Shown here: positions 55,276 to 61,063 of the stretch, in pieces
Layout: every line of letters begins with the position of its first letter
How positions within the stretch are numbered: position 1 is the stretch's first letter
Program-made: the position numbers and the translations under genes
NCBI GenBank assembly: GCA_016789705.1
Contig: JAEUQR010000091.1
Span: forward strand, 1-61,063
Reading direction: 5' to 3'
Origin: Acidobacteriota bacterium
GTDB lineage: Bacteria > Acidobacteriota > Vicinamibacteria > Vicinamibacterales > UBA2999
Length of the DNA stretch: 61,063 nucleotides
The notes under the pieces: model-generated
The model's database searches: none
Told to the model about the DNA's origin: nothing
Seen by the model: the letters and a program-made list of their open reading frames with translations, nothing else

Positions 55276-56289
55276 CTAGCGATCGCCGAGGGCGGCGCGG
55301 GCGCGTTCTTCGGCGCCGGGGTGGGTCGAGATCCAGCCGGGGAGTTCGCTCTTGCCGCCGTGTTTCTCTTCGAGCCGGGTGAGGAACCGCGCGAAGTGGC
55401 CGCGGTCGATGCCGGCCTTGTCGAGCAGCGCGAATCCGAAGACGTCGGCTTCCACTTCGAAGGCGCGCGAGTAGCGGGCGTTCAGCAGGAAGGTCGGCAC
55501 CGCGGCCACGGCGTACGACGTGGCCGACACCACGTCGCCGAGCACGGCCGCCACGAGCACGCCGGCCGCGGACGTCTGCAGCACGTGCCGCAGGGTGTGG
55601 CGCTCCTGCACGTGGCCGATCTCGTGCGCCAGCACCGAGAGGATCTCGTCGTCGTGCTGCGCTTCGGCGACCAGTTCGTCGATGAGCACGATGGTGCCGC
55701 CGGGCAGTGCGAAGGCGTTCGGACCCACGGCCGGGCTCGCGCGGAAGAGCAGCACCGCGGGGGCCGCCGGGTCTGCGAGGGTGGCGAGCGCGGTGAAGCG
55801 CTGGCTCAGGTGCCGCTGCCGATCGGCGCTCAGCTTCGACGGCTCGAGCGCCACGCGGTCGAGCGAGGAGAGCGCCTGATCGCCCATGCCGCGTTCGACG
55901 GACGGACTGATGCGCCGCGCCACGACATTGGCCACCGCCGGCACGCCGTAGACGATGCCGGTATACAGCCCGGCCACGATGAGCACGGTCGCGACCACGG
56001 CCGGCATCCAGCGGATCTCGGCCTCGTTGACCCAGCGCTCCATCCGCGCCGGCGCATCACCGGGCGTGGGCAGCTCGAAGTCCGCCGGCACCTGACAGCT
56101 CGCGCCGTTCGGCAGGTCGAGCCGACGCGCCAGGCCGCCGAGGCGCGGTTCGAGCGCGACGGCCGCGAGCGGAAACGCCGTCGAGATCTCGTCGCCGTCG
56201 ATGTGCACGAGACCGTCGGCCACGCGCACCCGCACGGCGCGCGCCGCGGACGTCCGCCCATCGTGATACGTGCCGGCTGCCTCGGTCAT
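55276..56289 (-). CDS. M48-family membrane zinc metalloprotease
   Basis: The ATG at 56289 overlaps the DUF898 stop (ATGA). The 337-residue protein has an N-terminal beta-rich region and one membrane helix (about 95-117: WMPAVVATVLIVAGLYTGIVYGV). The catalytic part has LAHEIGHVQERH (HExxH) and the third ligand in EVEADVFGF. M48 proteases such as BepA and HtpX act in envelope quality control. A hydrophobic loop after the HExxH fits the family. It is encoded with DUF898, which may help present or partner it. Confidence 0.92.
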   Translation of the reverse strand: MTEAAGTYHDGRTSAARAVRVRVADGLVHIDGDEISTAFPLAAVALEPRLGGLARRLDLPNGASCQVPADFELPTPGDAPARMERWVNEAEIRWMPAVVATVLIVAGLYTGIVYGVPAVANVVARRISPSVERGMGDQALSSLDRVALEPSKLSADRQRHLSQRFTALATLADPAAPAVLLFRASPAVGPNAFALPGGTIVLIDELVAEAQHDDEILSVLAHEIGHVQERHTLRHVLQTSAAGVLVAAVLGDVVSATSYAVAAVPTFLLNARYSRAFEVEADVFGFALLDKAGIDRGHFARFLTRLEEKHGGKSELPGWISTHPGAEERARAALGDR

Positions 56290-57371
56290 AGCCCGAAATC
56301 GAGATCCATCGCGTCGGTCAGTTCCGCGCCCGTGGCTTCCGCTTCGAGACCGCCAGCCAGCGTGGCGCTCTCGAGCGGACCACCCGGCAGCAGCGTGAGC
56401 GACTCGGCACGGTACTGCGCCATCCGCACGCGCGCCCACGGTACGAAGAGGCCGAGCGTGAGCACGAGCATCACGACGTTCGAGGCGTAGAGCCACAACA
56501 TCCGCCCGGCGCGCAGCCGGCTGTCGAAGCGGTGCTGATCGAGCAGCGTGTGGTTCCAGACCATGTTCTCGAACGCCGTGCGCACGACGACCACAACCGC
56601 CCCGACGCCCACATACAGCAGCCCGATGCCGGCGAACACGCTGAGCCCGGGCACGACGTCGGCGTCTTCGGCGGTGGCGAGCTGGGCGATGGCGCTCATG
56701 AAGGTGGCGCCCACGAGGGCGAACCACGCGAGCAGCGCCACCCCCGCCAGGACGTAGAGCTTGTAGACGCGGCCCGTGGGCAACTCGAGCCCGAAGAGCG
56801 AGCGGCCGTAGCGGCTGTCGCCCACGAAGAACTCGCGCTGCCGCTTGGTCACGTACGGGTACGTGAGGCCGAGTGTGAACGGCACGCTCAGCGGCCAGAA
56901 CAGGAACACCGTGTAGGCGTCGCTGTCGAGGCCGTCGAACCCGAAACGGATGCCGCGATACGACGAGTTAGCGGCCCGGAAGCGGAACGAGCGCACGATG
57001 ATGATGGGTGCGAGCACCACGATGGGCAGGTAGAGCACGCTGGCCACGAGCGGCGCCACTTCCGAGAGCAGGGCGAGCAGACCGACGACCGCGTAGGCGA
57101 TGAGGCGGCCCTTCAGGATCGCGATCGGCGAGGCGTGATACCCGAACGACGCGCCGTCGAGCGACGTGTGCCCGTAGAAGTAGCGCAGGCGCCGCACCTT
57201 CGCCCACGCCGAGTAGATGCCGAGCGTCACGATGCTCAGCAGCAGGTTCACGATCCAGATCCGGAAGTACTCGCCGCCGTTGCCGGTGAAGTGGAACGGC
57301 CGGGGACTCAGGTCCGCTTGCGGTGGCAGTGCGGGTGGCACCGGCGGAACGTCGTCCGGCGGCTGGTTCAT
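56286..57371 (-). CDS. DUF898 (YjgN-like) membrane protein
   Basis: The ATG at 57371 overlaps the preceding stop (ATGA). The 361-residue protein has the family pattern FTGNGGEYFRIWIVNLLLSIVTLGIYSAWAKVRRLRYFYGHT. It has about eight membrane helices and repeats this pattern in part near the end (MLWLYASNVVMLVLTLGLFVPWARVRMAQYRAE). The function of the family is unknown; its frequent neighbour is an M48 protease, as here. Confidence 0.9.
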   Translation of the reverse strand: MNQPPDDVPPVPPALPPQADLSPRPFHFTGNGGEYFRIWIVNLLLSIVTLGIYSAWAKVRRLRYFYGHTSLDGASFGYHASPIAILKGRLIAYAVVGLLALLSEVAPLVASVLYLPIVVLAPIIIVRSFRFRAANSSYRGIRFGFDGLDSDAYTVFLFWPLSVPFTLGLTYPYVTKRQREFFVGDSRYGRSLFGLELPTGRVYKLYVLAGVALLAWFALVGATFMSAIAQLATAEDADVVPGLSVFAGIGLLYVGVGAVVVVVRTAFENMVWNHTLLDQHRFDSRLRAGRMLWLYASNVVMLVLTLGLFVPWARVRMAQYRAESLTLLPGGPLESATLAGGLEAEATGAELTDAMDLDFGL

Positions 57372-57880
57372 CGTGGAGGTAGTGTACGCGAGAGCGTCGA
57401 CCGGCCGAACGTCCGCCACGTGCCGTCCTTGCCCCGCACGCGGTCCACGACCTCGAGTGCATGGTCCGACACGAGCCGGTAAGTGGTCTCACCCAGTTCG
57501 GTCTCGGGCGTGCCCCAGGCGGCCACCAGCGAAGACGCGTCCACGGTGGCGTCGATGGGGCGCGTCAGGCCCGAGGAATCGAACCATGTGGCGCGCACGC
57601 GGCCGTCGGGACGCACGTCGTAGTACGCGTGGCCTTCGAAGTGCTGGGTCTTCGGCGCCGGACCGATGTGGCTCGTGAACGTCAGGCGCACGAACCGGCC
57701 GTCGAGCACGGGCGTCCACTGCATTTCGACCGTCGAGGCCTGGCCAAGGATGGTGCCGGAGCCCGTCCAGGCGCCCGCGAGGCGTTCGAGGATGGCAGTC
57801 GCGGCGGCGCGGTCGGATGGTGCGGGTGGCTGGGGTGCGGCTGTCGCGGCAAGCAGCAGGGCGGCGGCGAGGTGGCGCAT
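57368..57880 (-). CDS. Small secreted protein of unknown function
   Basis: The ATG at 57880 gives 170 residues with a signal peptide (to TAAPQPP at about 18). The mature part looks like a lipocalin-type barrel: ILERLAGAWTGSGTILG, VEMQWTPVLDGRFVRLTFTSH, HAYYDVRPDGRVRATWFDSSG and LVSDHALEVVDRVRGKDG. This resembles DUF1579-like proteins that may bind small ligands. It is encoded first in a unit with DUF898 and the M48 protease. Confidence 0.5.
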   Translation of the reverse strand: MRHLAAALLLAATAAPQPPAPSDRAAATAILERLAGAWTGSGTILGQASTVEMQWTPVLDGRFVRLTFTSHIGPAPKTQHFEGHAYYDVRPDGRVRATWFDSSGLTRPIDATVDASSLVAAWGTPETELGETTYRLVSDHALEVVDRVRGKDGTWRTFGRSTLSRTLPPR

Positions 57881-57939
57881 CAACGGGTCCTCCGCGAGGT
57901 GGTCGTTCGTGCGTGGTCGATTTCGACAGCCATCCGCGG

Positions 57940-58779
57940 TCAGGACCGCGCGGGCTGCCAGGCGCCGTCCACCAGTTCGAACCGCCGCTGCTCGAACAGG
58001 TCACCACCGGCCGGGGGCCCGGGGAACGCCGGATCGCCGGGCAGGGTGAAGATGGTGGCGTCGCCCTGGCGGTGGAAACCCGGCTGGATGCGCGGGATGG
58101 GCGTGGCGGCCGCCCACGCCCATGCGGCGTCGATGCTCGCGAACGTGTCGAGGCGCGTGAGGGTGGTCCAGGTGGGCGGCGGCAGGTTGATGGCGCGCGA
58201 AGCCGCGCGGGCGAGCGCGTCGGCCGGCGCCATCCACTCGAGGTCCGTCATCTCGCCGTCGTCGTGTGACGCATCTTGATCGGCGGGCACGCGCGCCAGC
58301 AGGAAGCGCGTGTCGAAGCGCCGGATCTCGATTTCGGGCGTGACCCAGTGCGCGAAGGGCATCACGGCATCGAGCGCCACGGTGAGCCCCTGCGCCGCCA
58401 GCTGCGCCACGAACGACACGTGTGGCTGCAGCGACGCGCGCACGGCGGCGGCCGTGTCCGCGTCCACCATCTCGCCATTCCGGCGCGCCAGCAGCACGCC
58501 GGCTTCTTCGATGAGCTCGCGGATGGCGGCCACGCGATAGCGCGCTTCATCCGCCGCGGTGAGGTCCGTGCAGCGGCCGAGCGTCGCGAACCCCTCGCAG
58601 GCCTCGGCCGGGGCGGCATCGTCGGTCGGGTCCACGCGTCCGCCTGGAAACACATGCGCGCCGGCCATGAACGCCACCTTGTCGCTGCGCCGCACGAGCA
58701 GCACCTCGAAGGGATGCGGCGCCGATGGCCGGAGCACGATCACGGTGGCGGCGGGACGAAGCGGTGCAATTTCTGCCAT
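57940..58779 (-). CDS. NUDIX hydrolase, NUDT19-like long form
   Basis: The ATG at 58779 gives 279 residues. The Nudix box is split: FPGGRVDP is followed by an insert of about 35 residues before RVAAIRELIEEAGVLL, which supplies the catalytic REx2EE. Such inserts occur in NUDT19/CoA-type hydrolases, so CoA derivatives or nucleotide sugars are likely substrates. It lacks a signal peptide. The upstream 40 bases hold a short repeated palindrome shared with the next gene's end. Confidence 0.8.
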   Translation of the reverse strand: MAEIAPLRPAATVIVLRPSAPHPFEVLLVRRSDKVAFMAGAHVFPGGRVDPTDDAAPAEACEGFATLGRCTDLTAADEARYRVAAIRELIEEAGVLLARRNGEMVDADTAAAVRASLQPHVSFVAQLAAQGLTVALDAVMPFAHWVTPEIEIRRFDTRFLLARVPADQDASHDDGEMTDLEWMAPADALARAASRAINLPPPTWTTLTRLDTFASIDAAWAWAAATPIPRIQPGFHRQGDATIFTLPGDPAFPGPPAGGDLFEQRRFELVDGAWQPARS

Positions 58780-58787
58780 AGATGTGA

Positions 58788-58834
58788 GGGGGACTGTCCC
58801 CATTCTGGCCCGGCCCAGATTAGGGACTGTCCCC
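58788..58834. repeat. Paired GGGGACTGTCCCC palindromes
   Basis: GGGGACTGTCCCC at 58789-58801 and GGGACTGTCCCC at 58823-58834 flank a short imperfect hairpin (CTGG...CCAG). The second copy supplies the last codons of the RNA methyltransferase gene (GDSP before the stop). This motif is a dispersed intergenic repeat in many high-GC genomes. Confidence 0.6.
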
Positions 58835-60019
58835 TGTCCTGCGATCGAACACGGCGACGGCTTCAACGTGTGGGGTGTGGGGGAACATGTCCACCGGCTG
58901 CACGGATGTCACCCGGTAGCCGGCGGCGACGATCGCCGGCAGCTCCCCGGCCAGCGCCGCCGGGTTGCACGAGACGTAGACGACCCGCGGCGGCGCGAGG
59001 CGCGAGAACACCGCGTCGATGACCGCCGGCGCGCAGCCCTGGCGCGGGGGATCCAGCACCACGGCGTCCACCGCCTGACGTTCCAGATCGCGGATCGCGT
59101 GTTCCGTGCGCGCGGTGATGAGCCGCACGCGGCGCGGGTCGAGGCGGTTCACGTCGAGGTTGCGCGCGGCATCGGCCACGGCGCGCGCGTTCTCTTCCAC
59201 CGCCGTGACGCGGTGGCCGCGGGCGGCGAGCGGCAGCGTGAAGAGTCCGCCGCCGGCGTAGAGATCCAGCACGTGGCCGGCGCGCGGGTCGATCGCTTCG
59301 AGCACGAGGTCGACGAGCGCCGCGGCCGCCGTGGGGTTGGTCTGGAAGAACGCGGTGGGCGAGACGAGGAAGGTGGGGCCGAGGCTCTTCTCGCGCACGT
59401 GCGCGTGGCCGTCGAGGCGGATCGTCTCGCGGCCCACCATGTAGGGCGACGGCGCCTCGTGGATGTTCAGGAAGAATCCGTCGGGCCGATCCTCGCTCGC
59501 GAGCAGCGCCCGCACCGGCTTCTTGAGCTCGCCCGCGTTGCGCGTGACGACCAGCATCGCCACGGCGTCGCGTTCGTCGGCACTCGTCCGCACGAGCACG
59601 TGGCGCACGACGCCGCTCAGGTCGGGACCTGCCGCCGTGACCCGCGCCTTCACGAGTTCGTCACGCAGGCGGAAGGCGATGCGGTTGGCGCGCGCGCCGT
59701 GCACCGGACATTCTTCGACGGGCACGATCTCGCGGCCGCCGGCAGCGAAGTGGCCCATCACGAGCCCGCGGCCGTCGCGGCCCGCCCGGCCGAAGACGAA
59801 CGCTGCCTTGTGCCGGAAGTGCCACGGCATGCCGTCATCGCCCACCGGCATCGGCACCACGGGCAACACGGCCGGCAGCGCGCGCAGGTGCTGGCGCAGC
59901 AGCCGGTCCACGTCCTCGCGCTTCCGCGCGAGCTGGTCGGGATACGCGACGTGTTGCCACGGGCATCCGCCGCAGCGGCCGGCGTGCCGGCAGCGGGGCG
60001 TGACCGCCGTGGCCGTCAC
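58820..60019 (-). CDS. TrmA/RlmD-type RNA uracil-5-methyltransferase with Fe-S cluster
   Basis: The 399-residue protein has the N-terminal cysteines of the RlmD [4Fe-4S] site (CRHAGRCGGCPW, later CPVH). The middle domain follows, and then a SAM-binding core (LDLYAGGGLFTLPLA, VEENARAV, DAVVLDPPRQG). The catalytic cysteine is in YVSCNPAAL. Enzymes of this type methylate uridine in 23S rRNA or tRNA. There is no N-terminal TRAM domain visible, so it is nearer to short RlmC/RlmD forms. I cannot fix which position it modifies. The stop lies in a repeated palindrome. Confidence 0.92.
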   Translation of the reverse strand: MTATAVTPRCRHAGRCGGCPWQHVAYPDQLARKREDVDRLLRQHLRALPAVLPVVPMPVGDDGMPWHFRHKAAFVFGRAGRDGRGLVMGHFAAGGREIVPVEECPVHGARANRIAFRLRDELVKARVTAAGPDLSGVVRHVLVRTSADERDAVAMLVVTRNAGELKKPVRALLASEDRPDGFFLNIHEAPSPYMVGRETIRLDGHAHVREKSLGPTFLVSPTAFFQTNPTAAAALVDLVLEAIDPRAGHVLDLYAGGGLFTLPLAARGHRVTAVEENARAVADAARNLDVNRLDPRRVRLITARTEHAIRDLERQAVDAVVLDPPRQGCAPAVIDAVFSRLAPPRVVYVSCNPAALAGELPAIVAAGYRVTSVQPVDMFPHTPHVEAVAVFDRRTGDSP

Positions 60020-60023
60020 GCGC

Positions 60024-60485
60024 CTACTTGACGCCGAGGAGCTCGACTTCGAAGACGAGCGCCGCGTTCGGCGGGATGTCGGCGCCGGCGCCGCGGGCGC
60101 CGTACCCCATGTTCGAGGGAATCGTGAGCACGCGCGTGCCGCCGATCTTCATGCCGGCGACGCCTTCGTCCCAGCCGGCGATGACATCACCCTTGCCGAG
60201 CTGGAACTCGAACGGCTCGCCGCGATCCTTCGAGCTGTCGAACTTGCTGCCGCGTTTGTCGGCGGCGGCCGGGTTGTAGAGCCAGCCCGTGTAGTGCACC
60301 GACACCATCATGCCGGGCCGCGCCTCGGCCCCGGTGCCCACGGTGCGGTCGTCCTTCACGAGCGCGGTCACATCGGCCGCGGCGCCAGGTGTGCCCGACG
60401 CGGTGGACGCCGCCGGCGCGCCACCTCCACACGCCGCGGTGAACAGGGACGACGAGAGCAGGATCAGGGCGGCGATTCGACGCAT
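60024..60485 (-). CDS. FKBP-type peptidyl-prolyl isomerase lipoprotein
   Basis: The 153-residue protein has a lipobox (LFTAAC, Cys19). A complete FKBP domain follows, with [53 protein letters not shown] and [16 protein letters not shown]. It catalyses cis-trans proline isomerisation in the envelope. The next ATG upstream (60494) is possible but adds only three residues. The gene lies four bases before the RNA methyltransferase start, suggesting one transcript. Confidence 0.95.
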   Translation of the reverse strand: MRRIAALILLSSSLFTAACGGGAPAASTASGTPGAAADVTALVKDDRTVGTGAEARPGMMVSVHYTGWLYNPAAADKRGSKFDSSKDRGEPFEFQLGKGDVIAGWDEGVAGMKIGGTRVLTIPSNMGYGARGAGADIPPNAALVFEVELLGVK

Positions 60486-60517
60486 GCCCTGCATCTTCGC
60501 CGGTTCGCCGCCCGTGG

Positions 60518-61063
60518 TCAACGCGCCGTCTCGCGCAGCGCGCGCCGCATCTCGTTTGCGACCCACGGCGCTTCCTCGGCCGAGAGCATCGGCGAGGCCG
60601 ACGCGTTGATGATGGCGAAGCCGTCGCTCTTGCCCACGTAGACGCCCTTGTCCATGCGCACGACCTTGCCGTAGAGCGGACGGGCGTACGTGCGCGGAAA
60701 CGGCCGGAGCCCGCGCCAGATCCGCACCGCGTCTGGCGCGATCTCGACCTTGCGCACGCGCACCGCCCACATCAGGAACGCGAAGAAGCCGACGATGCCG
60801 CCACCGATGAACCACGCGAGCGGGAACGTGGCGGCGGCCGGCGCCGCATAGGGGATCTCCGGAATCCACGCCACGTACGACTCGAGCTCGTGCATGCCCG
60901 TGGCCGCGGGGAGCTGGCGCGCCGCCGCCAGCATCAGCGCCGTGCTCGCCACCCACACGATGAACGCGAGGAAGAACCCGAGGCCCAGGCCGTAGTTGAT
61001 GACCACGCCGCTGCCCGAGCGGTCGATGGCGATGGACGTCTCGGCCGGCGCCACCGCGCCGGC
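60518..61063 (-). CDS. Two-helix membrane protein with PH-like tail, partial at its 5' end
   Basis: The frame is open to the window edge, so the GTG at 61054 may not be the start. The visible 180 residues have two membrane helices (about 20-45 and 80-100). The basic, beta-rich C-terminal part ([50 protein letters not shown]) recalls bacterial PH-like domains. Its N-terminal region is outside the window. Function unknown. Confidence 0.6.
   Translation of the reverse strand, partial: AGAVAPAETSIAIDRSGSGVVINYGLGLGFFLAFIVWVASTALMLAAARQLPAATGMHELESYVAWIPEIPYAAPAAATFPLAWFIGGGIVGFFAFLMWAVRVRKVEIAPDAVRIWRGLRPFPRTYARPLYGKVVRMDKGVYVGKSDGFAIINASASPMLSAEEAPWVANEMRRALRETAR

Overview
The window looks like chromosomal DNA of an Acidobacteriota member, most likely a Vicinamibacteria (subdivision 6, Luteitalea-like) bacterium. 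The reasons are high GC, a PadR regulator overlapping an 862-residue duplicated permease (the acidobacterial ADOP pairing), many secreted hydrolases, and Alternative Complex III joined to a caa3 oxidase. This is inferred from gene content; no 16S gene is present. I saw no rRNA, tRNA, insertion sequence or CRISPR. Genes are tightly packed and no gene-free gap exceeds 300 bases.

Layout. 1-4985: the tail of an archaeal-type ATPase, a degenerate bicupin, a methyltransferase with a signal peptide, a membrane-anchored SEC-C protein, a secreted amidase and a VapBC-like toxin-antitoxin pair. 4986-13094 (minus strand): a coupled five-gene operon encoding a membrane ferredoxin reductase, a b-type membrane cytochrome, two 24-haem cytochromes (each eight triheme modules) and an AMIN/beta-barrel protein. 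Read in order it looks like a route for electrons from NAD(P)H across both membranes. An ECF sigma/anti-sigma pair lies just upstream (13386-14761). 14851-26971: periplasmic propellers, an M28 peptidase, a coiled-coil/barrel protein, an amidase, the PadR-ADOP pair and two small membrane proteins.

26968-32728 (minus): a first quinol-oxidising module of Alternative Complex III type, with the molybdopterin-like and iron-sulfur proteins as separate genes. 32888-36483: a methyltransferase, an unknown secreted protein and a penicillin-acylase-type lipoprotein. 36727-49524 (minus): a second, canonical module, actABCDEF followed by an unknown small protein, SCO1/SenC and coxBACD. This should form a quinol:oxygen chain ACIII -> cytochrome c -> caa3 (A2-type) oxidase. 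The window therefore has two parallel quinol-oxidising complexes plus a candidate extracellular electron route.

49765-61063: an S9 peptidase, an S12 serine hydrolase, a zinc-ribbon protein, a two-domain thioredoxin-like protein, an M55 aminopeptidase, an M48 protease with DUF898 and a small secreted protein, a NUDIX hydrolase, an RlmD/TrmA-type RNA methyltransferase, an FKBP lipoprotein and a partial membrane protein. The thioredoxin-like gene has an in-frame UGA exactly where the first cysteine of its CxxC motif belongs. A seven-base-pair hairpin with a GGUC loop follows immediately, so it is probably a selenoprotein that automatic calling would split in two.

The two observations I rate highest are the selenocysteine gene at 53627-54289 and the five-gene, 48-haem conduit at 4986-13094.
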